A program made the position numbers and the translations under genes. The notes below the pieces were generated by a model. It had not been told where the DNA came from. It made no database searches and saw only the letters and a program-made list of their open reading frames with translations. A stretch of 64,000 nt of DNA from Mortierella sp. BCC40632 (lineage: Eukaryota > Mortierellomycota > Mortierellomycetes > Mortierellales > Mortierellaceae): positions 1,751,501-1,815,500 of the forward strand of contig WAEK01000001.1 in the NCBI GenBank assembly GCA_011634665.1. Reading direction: 5' to 3'. Below, one piece after another: positions 23,419-35,551 of this stretch (the first letter of the stretch is position 1; each line of letters opens with the position of its first letter).

Positions 23419-26400
23419 CTAACGAACCTTGGATCGAAAGTATCCCTTTCGGGTTGATTGAACTGGTGGTGCAAGCTGTTCTTGTTTGTGTAATTGTCGC
23501 AGTTCTCGTTCATACTTTTGTCGGTCTTGTTGAAGCTTTGCCCTGTAGGCCCACCATCGTACAGGATCCGGAACAAACACAGTGCCAATAGCCATAGGTG
23601 GAAGTCGTCGCTCTTGACTATAGAGATTACTCTCATTTGTTCCCTCTTCCTCATCACTCTTTTCATGGTCATGACCAAGGTTGACCTCTGAAACATTGGT
23701 AGAGGGATGACTTGGAGTTTGCTCCGCACCTTCATTTCCAGAGAGCGTTCCAAGACTCTGATCAGGATTTGATGGCCTAGTGTGGTTGGTCTCATTCCAT
23801 GAGTTATGATGATCGTCGTCCTCGCCCTGTTGTCGTACCCTCCTCGATCCAGAATCTCCTGGGAAAACAATCAAGATATTGACGGCTAGCAATGGTCCCG
23901 GTTCGTATTCTTGACGTCCTCTCATCCGAATCGGCCTTCGCTTTGATGTCACAGGCGATACTAGAGATTGACCAGTCTTGATTGATAACGCTGATGGTTC
24001 CCCCATCGGAATGACCACATCTTTGGAAACGCTTGGAATGGGTCTTAACTCGATGCCAGAGCTTGAAACTGGATTAGTATCCCATGGTTGGTCAAGCAGT
24101 ACTTGCTCTGAAGATGGGTTCGTATTCACAGTTGGGTTGGCTAACTCAGGATCTTGCTGTAGACGAATAGTGCTACTACTGCCGCCCTTGGTGCGCGATG
24201 TCATCCTTGCAGCCTTCATATGGATCTCTCGCAATGATCCTTGTGAAGTCGTTGACCGGAGTCTCCTTCGTCGTGGCGAAGCCTCTTCCTGAAGCTTCTT
24301 TGGTGACTGTCGTCGGGCTGAAGTTATCGAAGAGACCGTCGAGGTTGAATGGGATGCTATCGGATGGTTCCTTGATGCGGCCACAGATCCAGACGAGTTG
24401 TTGATCTGAGTATCAATAAATCTGGAAAGTGGAGTGGACAGTGGGTCGACATTGCCGCCAAAAGAGTTTACACTGCGACTGCTATTGTTGTTGGAATCAT
24501 TAAACCCATGCTGCAATTGACGTTGCTGCTGCTGCTGCTGCTGCTGCTGTTGTTGTTGTTGTTGTCTTTGTTCCTCCAATACCCTCTCTTGATGTTGCAG
24601 TATCATCAGCTGTTGTCTCCTTTGTCTCCTTCGATTTCTTGAAAGGGTTCGTTGGAATCGTCTAAAATGAGTCAAGGTCCTTGGGACGAGTCCTGAATGG
24701 AACGGCAAAGGTTCGATTGAGATGGGCTGAACTCTTGCTGGATTGCGAAACCGTCTTTCGGACATTGCTCCTACTCCAGCATTTCCTTGACCTCCAGCTT
24801 CGCGTTGTTGTTCAGTCTTCAATTTCTTCAGTTGCTCATTTCTGACTCTCAAAAGATCTGTCGGACTTGCGAGTCCACTGAGATCGACCATCTCTTGTTC
24901 ACTGTCATATCCGTTCGGAAGACTATGAGCAAAGTTGCCCACGTTTGTGTCAATGCAAGGAGTACTCGGTGCCCTGTTTTCTTCCTCAAGAGATGTCAAG
25001 CCTTGATTCATCTCCAAGGTTAATGATTCTTCTTCAGGCGAAACTTTTTTTGAAGAAGCAGTGTTACTTCGTCGAAGAGAGGTTACTCTGCTGAGCCCCT
25101 TCAAAGACCAACCACGCTGAAGACCCTCCCCACCAACTCCTTCTTGAGGGCGTGTTGACAACAATGCAGCATTTCCTTCCTTTGTCTTGGTTTGCTCGCT
25201 CTCTTCAGGGTCACGCTTACTAGGTTTGCCATCTTGTTGCCTGATTTGCCTCGAATCACTTCCTGGTACTGTCAATTGTAAAGGAGAACTTTGCAGACCA
25301 AGAGGCTTTTGTGATACCACCTTTTCTAGAGTATACCCTCGTGCCAGATTTGGACTTGAGAGTGAAAACTCTGGGCGGGTTGGTGACTTTTTGTTCGGTT
25401 CAGGCATGATCATCGGTAGTGGTGCAGAGCCAATGTCTCGAATGTAATCCGATTTAACACGCGACCGCCTTGACCTGACTGATGGTCCTTTCCCGTCATG
25501 TGGTTTAGAACCGATACCATTGTTTAGAGTAGCGGAGGGAACCATAGCAGTCTCGGACATTGATCTGGGGATCACATTCTTTACAGTCGATTCCTTTGAC
25601 TGTTGACCAGTGATGGAGCCCTGGGTTTGACTGGGTCCCTTGGCGACCGCCGAAGTAATGTTGACGTCTTTCTCCAGTCCACTATCTCCACTACCTGCCA
25701 ATTTCCGACGAGGAATACGATGTCGAAGAGTCGATCCTGAGTTGGAATAGGTGTCCTTTCCGAGGTCTTGGACTCCAACTACAATCCTGTAGAACGGTTT
25801 TTTAGCCAAAGTACTGCCATCCATCTGGATCATCGTCATACCGCCATTCAATCCGCCTCCTCCATTCCCACGTCGTCCTGTGCCTGTATCGTCATCATCA
25901 TCAATGAGCTGCATTTCAACCGCACGATGGGATGCGTCCCGGTCTTCGATCAACTGTCGGATCTTGCGTCCCACTACAATCAAAACAATAATCGCGACAA
26001 TGAATCCAATCATAAAGAATCCGAGTGTTGCCATATTGAACTGATTTCCATGGGGCTGGTCAGCAGGGGTGGGATGATCTAATAGGGTGACTGTAATGGA
26101 GTACTGAACAGCTGTCGGATTCGGGTTCGTCAACGAAAACACATAGTAGCCTGAAATCCGCCTTGGATCCGAGGCCGGAAAGTAGACATAAGTCGAATCT
26201 CCTGAAAGAGCCGAAGAAGACCCACTAGCATCCAATCCTGAATATTTTGTCCAACGGTTCATAAGCTCGCTTGTGTTCAGAGTTCCTGAGGAGGTGATGA
26301 TAGGCATATCTCCCAGTGAAATATTACTCGAGGTCGAAGGAATATCCGTTGGAATAGGGGCAGATGTTTCTGAAGACCCATTCCAGGTATCGTCGGTTAG

Positions 26401-29400
26401 TGCATGTGATGCTCTCCAGTACATGTTCATAAACCCTTCCCAAACATTAAGTGATTTGAAATGGAGGGATGAAGCCGGCAGAGATCGTATCTCGAACTGA
26501 ATATCGAAATCAGTCGCATCAATGTATATCCTAAATGTCTGTTCCTGCCCACTCTGTATGGTTCCAGAGTGTGGGCTACTAAGATCCAGTCCAGTCCTGG
26601 GAGGACAACTTTCGGGTGGTTGCACCTGAGTCTTAAGGCTGGGTTGTTGGCGAATCAAGTCTTGAACGGTTCCTGTCTTGGGGATATCATCCGAACTACC
26701 AACAAGAAGATTCGCATCCTTGGCTTTTCCAATGTCGAACAAACAAAGACCATTTACATAGGAGCAATAGGATGGATTACAGTATTGGCAGTCGTCATAC
26801 TGACTGCACCACCTCAATGCTAACCGTGTCAAAGTATTTGAAGGACAAGATAGATAGAGGGGGAGGGAAGGGGTTTAGTCAGGACAGCTTGTGAAACTGT
26901 TGTCCTTGAAGCCAGCAGGATTTTTCATTTTCTTCTTACCTCGACAGCTGTTGACAGTGGCCGGTAGCGGTGTCGGTATACTAAGTGGAACAGAAATCAT
27001 GTCTGCACGATCTGATCCATCAAACCCTCCAAAGATATATGCTGTCCAGGCAGTCTTATTTCCTCCAGGACTTCCTGGAGGTCGTAGAACCATTGTATGG
27101 TTGACCCTTCCGCGTATACTCCCGTTCGTCTGTGAAATGTCGTAGGTCGTCCATTTGTGGCAAGCTAAGGGAGTGATCGTTGTTGGTGGTTAGCAGAGGG
27201 AAGAAATTACATCTTTTTTTTTCCAGTTTAGGAAACGGTAGTGTACCCCAAAGTAATGGTCATAAATAAACTTACAGAGATCGTAAATGGCAAAGCTACT
27301 TAGCAAACACGTCTGGTCTCTATTTGAGATGCCGGGTCCATACGGTCGCATTCCTCCAAACATTACCACAGTATCATCATCCATCAATGCAGCAGGTGCC
27401 CAAACAGCTGTAGCCTGATCGTACAGAACTGGTGGGTAGAACTGAGCCGTTGCATTCTGTACGAGGCGTGTGGCGGAGTCATCGTCCTCTCCATCGCTAT
27501 CGTCGTTATTGTCAGGGTTGGTTCCATTGTTGGGCTGGGGATTATGTGCAGGTAGCCCTAATGGAGGGTCGCCTGTCCAAAGCGCTGCTGTGTTTGTGAA
27601 TGGATCAACTCTTGGTGCGAGCGCGTACCAAAGATCCTGGGAAATCCGATACTGATAGGTGATGACATTACGAGTTGAGTGGTTGACCATCCCTCCAAAG
27701 TAATAGATAGAGTCTGTTGCCTTATGATACACTGCTGTTGCCCCTGCGAGTCCTACCGAGTTTTGGTGCTCTGATTTTTTCCACATGGCCAACTCTAGAA
27801 TCCACAATCCTCAAATCTGGTCAGGGGGGAAAGTGCTCATTTACAAATTACGATCGATAATGTGCCACACAAAAAGTTAATGAGTAGTGTCGACGATGCA
27901 ATAGATGCCCTTACCAATATCATATGTGTATAGTTCACGCGTGATGGTTCCCGCCACACTGAGTCCTCCAAACACATAGAGTTTTGTTGAGTTATTGTTG
28001 GTCACGACCACACATGCAGACCCAATTCGACCATTTGGGAGTTGCTCTGGGTTAATTGGCTGTTGTTGTGTCCAGGCCTTGCCATTGAACTTCCATATAT
28101 CCGATAGTGCACCGATGACTGTGACACCTCCGTAGATGTACAGATCATCCTTGTGGATAAATCCAAAGTGCCCGTACCTTGGCTCGGGACTCTTTGTATT
28201 AAGCATAATTTTGTTCCATTTGTTCGATTCTAAATCAGAGGAGGATAATGCGATCGACGGTTAGACACCTTGGGTGGCATTGTCCGTTGGCCCTTTCGCC
28301 CTTTTGCTAATGTGCGATACCGCTTTATCGATTTTATGGCCTACCAAATGAATAGATGATCATATCCCACATGTACGGATTTCGAAGACTCCGTCCACCC
28401 ATGATGTAGACAACATCCTTTGACGGATCGTAGACCATCGCGTGTTGTGATCGTGGCGTAAAGTCCCTGTATCCAGCGGTTTCTATCCAATGAGAGTAAT
28501 ATAGTGATTAAGTCTTTGTGGTTGTCTGTACTTTGTTGTTGATATAGATCTTCATGTCTTTACTTTCAGGGCAGTTTCGTTCCTTACCTTGCTCACATGC
28601 TGCACCACTATATCGATTATCGCAGTTGCAGCTGTTTGAGTTTGTACAAGTTCCTCTTCCTGAAGGAACACATACAGAGCATGGTGCTGTAGACGAAGAG
28701 GTTGTTGGTCGGCGTATAATACAGTAGCAAGATGAAAAGTAGGGGGATGGAGGAAAGTCGAGGATGTCAACACCACGGAGTATATCTAGCCCTACTGCTC
28801 TAAAAAGCGACAAAAAAAAAAAAAAAAAGCCGTCCTTACCGACAGAACTCCATACAGCAGTAAACCCATATGTTCCTGGGGAATTTGCTTGACTGGAGAA
28901 GACCGCTGTGAGCTGGGGTCCTGTTGAGTAAAATGTAGGGACCTTGTCAATCCAGACGTTGCCACAGATCCTGGCCAAGACTGGTGAACTTGTGTCAGGC
29001 CCATCATAGAGGGTCAGATAGTCCGTTCTAACGATTTAGAGGGGAGAAAAAGGCATCGAAGGATCAGAGATCAAGGTAGGTTGGTCATTGGATAAATAGA
29101 TGGGTGTAGAGTTGTTCCGTTTCATCTCGTTTTTGTTTTGTATTGTTGCGACACTTAGTCGGGAATAAGGCGAATGCTCAGGGAGGGGGGAAGCGATGAC
29201 AGTTTAACATGGTCACCTAATATTTCACTTCAGTAGGGTCAAGAGAAGGGGAATACCTACCCACATATTAGTTGGATCGGTGTAGTAAAGTTGATGGCGA
29301 CAATATAAGGCACACCGTGTACGCCACCCGTACTCGAATTCAAAGCTTGAATGGTCCAAGTACAACTCCTGGTTTCGGACACATACGCGCCATCCGGTGA

Positions 29401-30147
29401 GTTGCTCGAAAACGTCCCGTTCCAACCTGGTCCCAGTTGCTGTTCGTTCACAGAATCGCACTGCATCTTTGCTGGATTGATCATGTTGGCTGCTGGTGCT
29501 ACACGACTAACAACTGTAAACTCAGTTGTGCCAGTGCTGCTTCGGCTGCTGCTGCTAGTACTGCTGGTATCGATGTCGACATCATCAGACTCAATGTTGT
29601 TTAAGTCATCTTCAATATTATTTTCACCATCGATGCTTTCGTCTCCGTTTTCGCCTTCAGCAACGAGATCGTCTGGAGGGAGAGCCCTTTGTTGAATTTC
29701 TTTCGTAGTTGGTTGTGCAGGGTCTCTCTCGTTCTCTAAGGAGTGTTGTGCGTGCTGGAGTGAGTATTGCTTTCCTTGGCGGAGCGACAGGTCCTTATCC
29801 ACTGGTCCACTCCTCAGGAGAAGGCCAAACAGAGAGCCTTGTCCGGATTGAGCAGACCCTGAAGTCTGGGCGGCTGGCATGGGCTCCTCCTGAGTGTCCG
29901 TATAATAGAGTTTTAGGTTGGTCGCACTGCCGGACTTGGATTCGGATTCAGGAGTCGTCGTCGTTGCAATATCAGTGTCCGCAATATACGATGGTGCGGC
30001 TGCTGCCAGGAACCCGTCAATGGAGATGAATGAAAATGCAGTCAGAGCCAGAAGAATGGTTGCAATCATCATTGCTCCATTCATGCCAGGGTAGCTTTCG
30101 CGTCTCCGAGGTCTCGGCCAGCCATGTCGAGCCATTGGATCATTCAA
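23419..30147 (-). CDS. Attractin/MEGF8-like transmembrane protein (CUB, EGF, Kelch, PSI, cytoplasmic tail)
   Basis: Eight exons: 30147-29261, 29027-28840, 28686-28588, 28482-28345, 28229-27915, 27794-27276, 27164-26940, 26819-23419; 1,923 residues, all phases consistent. Order: a hydrophobic signal/anchor at about 22-50; an acidic Ser-rich spacer; a CUB-like domain (about 230-358, with CTWTIQ ... YLTLYDGPD); one EGF module with six cysteines (about 359-391); Kelch repeats (YIMGGRSL, LYIYGGVTV, LYVFGGLSV, IYYFGGMVN, VVMFGGMRP, YIFGGFDG); a PSI-type cysteine cluster (CSQYDDCQYCNPSYC, about 795); a membrane helix at about 1052-1073; and an 850-residue tail with poly-Q and a conserved-looking PPMAIGTVFVPDPVRWW. 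Known: animal attractin and MEGF8 share this layout and cooperate with MGRN1 ubiquitin ligases. The function here is unknown; the tail is much longer than in animal attractin. Confidence 0.87.
24524..24566 (-). repeat. CAG/CAA repeat encoding poly-glutamine
   Basis: A GCTGCTGCTG.../GTTGTT tract on the plus strand encodes about 14-15 consecutive Gln in the cytoplasmic tail of the attractin-like protein. Confidence 0.9.
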
Positions 30148-30626
30148 ACTCCTCTGCCTCCGTGTTCTGGTTCAGGCGAGAGGCCTGTCCCTGGCAATAG
30201 GCAGTCTAGTGCTTGCTAATGGTTGCTCCACGTCAATGGTTTTTGCGCAATGGGCCAGTCGAAGGGTGAATAGCACGTCTGCTTAGAGTGGGCTGTTGAC
30301 TTAAAGCTGGACAGAATGGCCAGTGGAAATGAATGCGGCGCGTGAGACGAAGAGGGAGAATAAAATCAATGGAGGAAGGACTGTGGAACAGGCTGAGCAG
30401 TGGGGAACAGAACACACAAAAAGGTCGGGGAGTGTGGGAGAGAATTGAAAGAGGTGTGCGGGAGGAAGGAGAGGAAGAGGAGAAGGAGAAAGAGAGGGAG
30501 TGAGGTGCAGATGGATTGCGGATCTGAAAGCAGAGATGGATGAATGGTCATGTAAACTAGAAATTGCACAAGGCGTTATCCATTCAGCCGGGAGCACCTG
30601 TTCCCCTTTCAGCTCCTCTTTCTCTC

Positions 30627-30681
<55 letters not shown>

Positions 30682-31230
30682 TTTTCCTCGCTCACTTGCT
30701 CGTCTCTCTTTCTCTCCCTCGCGTTGTCCTTTCTTCCGGCCGATAAAAATAGTCTCCCTCTGTGAGTCCCGTCCCCGGCCGTGCCCACCGTCCGTGCCAA
30801 TCGCTCGTGTGTCATTGACCACCAGAGGCTGGCGGATCTTCCGACCGCATGCTCTTTACGCGTTGCCATCCCTCCTCCCCCGACTGACTCCCTTCTAGTG
30901 CTATCTATCCTCTAATCCTAGTGTCCACATATTCCATAAGAGGTGTTACGCAAGTACCCTTCCTGCTAGCTGACAAAGAAGTAATGGCGGACAAGTAATT
31001 TACAAGTCTCAGAAGTTTCTGCCGTTTAGTGAAGGTCGGTACTATTGTTCCTCAAATGGCTATAGTGCAAGGAGGGAAAAAATAAGAATAAGAAGATGGT
31101 ACAAAGTGGTAAAAGTACAAGGGCTGAACGGATGTAGAAACGATTACGACTAAAAAAAAAAAAAAAGGCTGGTAGGAGAGGGCTGTGTTGGGTGCAAAAA
31201 GAGATGTGATCATGAAGAGGATGGATTTTC
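30148..31230. promoter_or_regulatory. Upstream region of attractin-like gene / 3' region of DAM1
   Basis: Contains a (CT)n microsatellite at 30618-30678 within a pyrimidine/purine-skewed 300 bp, probably leader or promoter of the attractin-like gene. An A14 run lies at about 31154-31167. No gene recognised. Confidence 0.5.
30618..30678. repeat. (CT)n / CTCTCTTT microsatellite
   Basis: About 60 nt of CT dinucleotides with a few TTT interruptions, upstream of the attractin-like start. Confidence 0.9.
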
Positions 31231-32865
31231 TTAGCGGCTCGGATACCGATCGGGATTCAGCGCGAATAACACCCCCTTATGGCTACTTGACTTGACAATC
31301 TCTTTTGCATGCGCTAATACACTGAGGTATTCGTTGCATCGATGTCGCGGCACATTGGTTACAGGCACAACCTCTGGAAAGTAAAGTCCTTCAATATTCT
31401 CAGCCAGGGCTCGCATAATCGCTTCAATTGGAGTTCGATGAGGCTACATTTAAGGCAAGCGAGTTGGAAATAGTAGCAGATAGAGAGTTAGTGATTTTGT
31501 TGGTCTTGTTCTTTTTTTTCTTCAGTGCACCAACAGTCACCTGAGGAGCACCTTACTCCGTTCTTTACCTCATCACGGTACTTGATCGGCAACCGATCCG
31601 CCATTCGCTTCATCACAAGCCTGCCCACCAGTTTTCGAACTTGGCCTCCTGACCCGACTCTGGATGGTCCTGTCGCCAGTGTTGTTGAGGTGACTCTTCT
31701 CGGAGGTGTCCTCAATTGATTTGCTCCTCCTCCAGACCCTCCATAAGTTGTCGCAGTTTTACTTGTAGTTCCAGCCGTCGGTCGCCGTATTTTGGTCACT
31801 CCAGTTGTAGCCCTAGGAATACCAGTGTTCATGCGATTTCCTGAAGTGTTGGTTGTATTGCCGATGCTCTTGAGAGCATTCCTTGCATTTGTGCTTCCTC
31901 TTCTCAAGGCTGCCATCTCGGCCTTGGCGCGTTCTGCCTCAAGTCTCGCTGCTTCTTCCTCTTCCTGTCGCTGTCGAGCCAGCTCCTGTTCACGCTCAAT
32001 GCGCAACTGTTGCTGTCGTATTTGCTCCAGTTCTTCCTGCTGTTTCTGTAACAGGGCCGCTTCTATGAGGGACAAAAAGGACATGGAGTATGAAAAAAAA
32101 AAATGTCAAAAAAAAAAAAAAAAAAAAGGACCATTAGCTCCTCGTCTTGATGGAGGGAGTTTTAGAGAAATACAAGGTGTTATTATCGCGTACCAGTATC
32201 GCGCTGCTCTTGACGTTCGAACGACTCTTTGGTAGGTGCCTATAAGAAAAGAAACTTTAGGTTAGTTCGTGAACTGAATTGCTCCGCACTCGACCCGTTA
32301 CTGAGACTGACTCCCAGCAAAAAAAAAAAAAAAAGGAAAAGCTGGATGCTCCTACCTCTATCCACTCTATGTTTGAGCTTGCCACTTTTAATCCATAGAG
32401 AAGCGCTCCAAAGGACTCATTGAAGGTGGCAAGACCAAGATGGATCTCTGAAACCATCGACATCTTGTCCACTAGTTGATCAACAGTCTCACTCAGTCTT
32501 GCTACAGGATCTCCCACTTCCTTCGAGATCGGATTCAGTCGCGCAATCTGTTGCTCCGATAGTTCTTCTTCCTGTTGCTGTTGTTGCTGATGGTAGTATG
32601 GATCTGCAAGGTGGCCATCGGACCGGCGTGAATATGGTTGCTTTTGTTGAGAGCGTCGGAATGGGTCATGGTCTGCACCTGACCCTCCTGCATGGGCCGA
32701 AGCATGTCGGATGGATCCAAAGAGTAATTGACTAACATCAGTCGCTAGACTAGAGGTTCCTTGATGGGCTGCATTCGGGCTTGTGTCGGCAGCATCGGCC
32801 AAGCGCTTCAGTAATAGGCCAGGACCTATCCGAGACTTGCGTCGATTGGTCGAGTCGTGCGACAT
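31231..32865 (-). CDS. DAM1: DASH complex subunit DAM1-like kinetochore protein
   Basis: Four exons: 32865-32356, 32239-32194, 32062-31569, 31443-31231; 420 residues (yeast Dam1 is 343). The Dam1 core lies at about 130-175: VDQLVDKMSMVSEIHLGLATF then FNESFGALLYGLKV and EWIEAP, close to the family signature of a helix ending in an LYGLN-type motif plus an E/D-aP tail. After it come a Gln/Glu-rich coiled coil, a basic Thr/Gly/Arg-rich stretch, and a final exon with a compact 70-residue segment (IEAIMRALAENIEGLYF, EYLSVLAHAKEIVKSS) that I do not recognise from Dam1. Known role: DASH rings couple kinetochores to spindle microtubules. The family call rests on the short core, so confidence is moderate to good. 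Confidence 0.75.
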
Positions 32866-33214
32866 TTCTCTCACTCTCTTTTTTTTTTAAAAAATATTGA
32901 TTTCTCTTTTCCAATGCTAGAGACGGTGCGGCATTGAAGGATGTAGGTCCGTTCCTGATGCCCAGAATTAAGTGGCGAGTTAAGAATGACGCGGAAAAAA
33001 AAAGATGATGGATAGAAAGTGAGAAAAGGGGATTCAGGTAATAAAAAAAAAAAGAAGTGAAAGAGAGAGACGCGTGCTTGGCCACTAAAAATTTGGAAGC
33101 CACAGAGGTATTGGTCCCCGACCAGAAAAGCGACCGCAAGTACGGCCTCACAAGCCCTGGGCAATGCTTTTTTTAATATACAGAAGGGTAATGTTCCTAG
33201 TCAGATCTGTCTCT
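32866..33214. other. Spacer between BolA3-like 3' end and DAM1 start
   Basis: 350 bp with A8-A12 runs. It must hold the DAM1 promoter and the BolA-like terminator. No coding signal. Confidence 0.5.
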
Positions 33215-33700
33215 CTATGGTGTAGCTTTAGTAGTAAGACGGATTCCATGCATAGTCTTGATTTCGTCCTTCAAAGTCTCGTTGATAAGACGATGCTGCT
33301 TGATCATAGTCAGTCCTTTGAAAGCGGGACTGACAACCTCGACCTGATACATCGATCCACAGCCACCTACATAACAGAGACAGGCTAGGATTAGCGCCAG
33401 AACACGGATTGATGGAAGGAAGAAGGTAGGAAAAGGGGGGAAAACGCTATCAATGAGCTAAGCCAGAGAGGTTTGGTCCTTACCAGAGATATCCTGGACA
33501 ACAAGCTTGCTAGGCTGAAACTTCTCAAAGAGCTTCTTGTAGAGATGCTTCTCACCGTCATTCAAAGAGGCTGGAGGGGCAGCAGAGACAATGTCCGAGA
33601 AAACAGCTCTGGAAGTGGAAATGAAGCGGGTGGGCAATAGGAACAGTCCTGAGCGGCGAAGAGTCGCCGATGTATGAGCAAGGAGTGACATTGATCTCAA
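33215..33700 (-). CDS. BOLA3: BolA-like protein, mitochondrial (BOLA3-type)
   Basis: Two exons, 33700-33484 and 33366-33215; 122 residues. The N terminus (RSMSLLAHTSATLRRSGLF ... RFISTSRAVF) is a typical mitochondrial presequence. The BolA fold follows, with GGCGSMYQVEVVSPAFKGL and QHRLINETLKDEIKTMHGI. The Cys of GGCGS and the His of QHRL/IKTMHG are the residues that ligate Fe-S with monothiol glutaredoxin in this family. Known role: maturation and delivery of mitochondrial 4Fe-4S clusters (lipoate synthase, succinate dehydrogenase). The length matches the family. Confidence 0.93.
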
Positions 33701-34744
33701 TGGACCACGAATGGCAGTGTTCAGGTCGGTCGGGGAAAAAAGAAAAGTGGAAATGCGGAGGAGTTATTGGACTGAAGATGCAGAAAGCAAAAGGAGTAAA
33801 CGAGATCCGATTCTCCAAGTCCGAGAAAGGGCGCACAAACCTTAGAGTGGCTTTGCGCGCGACCAGAGTTGGTATGAAGAAGAGCTACCTACACGACCGA
33901 AGGCATTACAAATATCTAGAGGGTGGGATTTCAAGAGAGAAGAGTAGAAGAAAAAGGAAAATGAAGAGTAAAGAGAACCTAAGAGAGAGAGAGAGAGAGA
34001 GAGAGAAAGAGTTAAAGGGAACGAAGAACAGAGATCCTTTGCCCGAGAAGTCCATGTTGCACCTACCTCGAATGGTGCGGGGTCTCAGTGGAGCCCCTCC
34101 TGCCATATGCAGTCATAATCTGCAATGACTTGAACGCTCCGCTTGGGGGCTGAGTGAGATGTCAGACGATACGTTAGCGACACATGAGACGCATAACTAT
34201 AGCGGAGTTATGCGGACGGCAAGTTTGTCATCGCCCAATGCCCCAGTTTTGGCTCCTCTCAGAGTGATAGACTTCAGGGATAAATGCCGATTTAATTCTC
34301 AAAGAATGCTGTCGCGTTGAGATACAACACTATCCTATGTAGAATTACGAAGAATATCGTTTGATGAGGGATGATGGAGGGCTGTGCAAGTGGAATTAGG
34401 ACGAGTCGGATTGTTCTTGAGGAATAGATGATGGAAAGAGGGATCTAGGCACAGGTAAGCGTTCGAAAAGGAGCCAAACGATCAGATATCATGACGAGAA
34501 CATACTGATATGCTTAGTACCCTCGACACTAGTCAAAAGAGACCAGCCTAAACTTACTGGCTATCCTTTCTTTCAGAGTCTCGATCGTTATAGTCAGTCT
34601 GTTCCTGAAACCTGGAGAGCCATGTAACAAAGAGGTGGAAGGAAAAGGACAATATGAATACCAGAGCAATCAAGTCAAGGCCCTGCAATCATGATCATCT
34701 CGTGATGGTACCTTGATACGTGTGCTCAATGGCAAGAGGATGTC
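33701..34744. other. Intergenic region, no gene recognised
   Basis: Begins with the BolA-like promoter. There is a (GA)n stretch at about 33983-34010 and unique AT-rich DNA beyond 34140. No splice-consistent coding block was identified. Confidence 0.45.
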
Positions 34745-34930
34745 TTAAGGAGCATGTACTCCGGTATTCAATGCTGGAGCAGCACCCACGTCGTCTAAGA
34801 TCACTCGATTATCAGGATTGGTTTGGTGTGTAGGCCTATCGAGGCCTGGAATGCGGAAAAGGCGGCGGTTATAGGATGTCATGGGGAGTAGAAAAGTAAC
34901 CAGATTTGGCTTGGTCTCAACTGCTGTCAA
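34745..34930 (-). CDS. Possible orphan terminal exon, unrecognised
   Basis: An acceptor-like TTGACAG on the minus strand (just above 34930) precedes an open frame of about 60 residues that includes NLVTFLLPMTSYNRRLF and NPDNRVILDDVGAAPAL and ends in TAA. Composition is protein-like, but no family is recognised. A possible upstream exon around 35145-35085 (FKWLEKYSDSHVDWPSVK) has no proven link. It could be a real small gene or a relic. Confidence 0.25.
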   Translation of the reverse strand: MTAVETKPNLVTFLLPMTSYNRRLFRIPGLDRPTHQTNPDNRVILDDVGAAPALNTGVHAP

Positions 34931-35551
34931 TGAGTAAATTGGGGAGATTCTGGCTACAGTACAGTACTACAAATATTTATATCTTTTCGAAGCTTCGCCC
35001 TGTAGTGACACAGAGGCAACATCCAGCAAATTTGTATTTTGTTGGCAGTAAAGAGTACAAGGTGCTGCTGAACTCCCAAGTTTAGAATCTTGACGGATGG
35101 CCAATCAACGTGGCTATCTGAATATTTTTCAAGCCATTTAAACCTGATGGGACACATTGAGGTTCATTTTGCAGACTGATCCTTTCAAAACTAGTAGACT
35201 ACCAATGCCTTGTTCGGGCTCTTCTAGCCAGCCAGTGAGGACATTATGTCTACCCCAGTTTAGTTATTCCTAGACCAAACTTCCATCAACAGATGTTCCT
35301 ATCCAATGAAAGTTATCATGCTTCTCCCTGTTTAGTTATTCCATTGTCGTAGTTGCCTCACTATCTCGCTATTGCTGTGGTCTAAACTCTCCATAACGAC
35401 TGCTGTCGCCTATTTTCTCCTGTTACACTTCCTTGACTTTGTGAGACCATTCATCTCCCTGAAGCAGTTCTGGCGTCTATCCTATGGATTTAGCCTTATT
35501 GAAAGAGAGAAGGGACGTGCCTAGATTTGTATGCTAGACAATTTCTTGTCC

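Noticed and set aside
35330..35523. Plus-strand hydrophobic frame (LSITTAVAYFLLLHFLDF)
   Set aside because: No start codon or splice sites, and it lies beside the LAMTOR2 stop on the other strand; probably chance.
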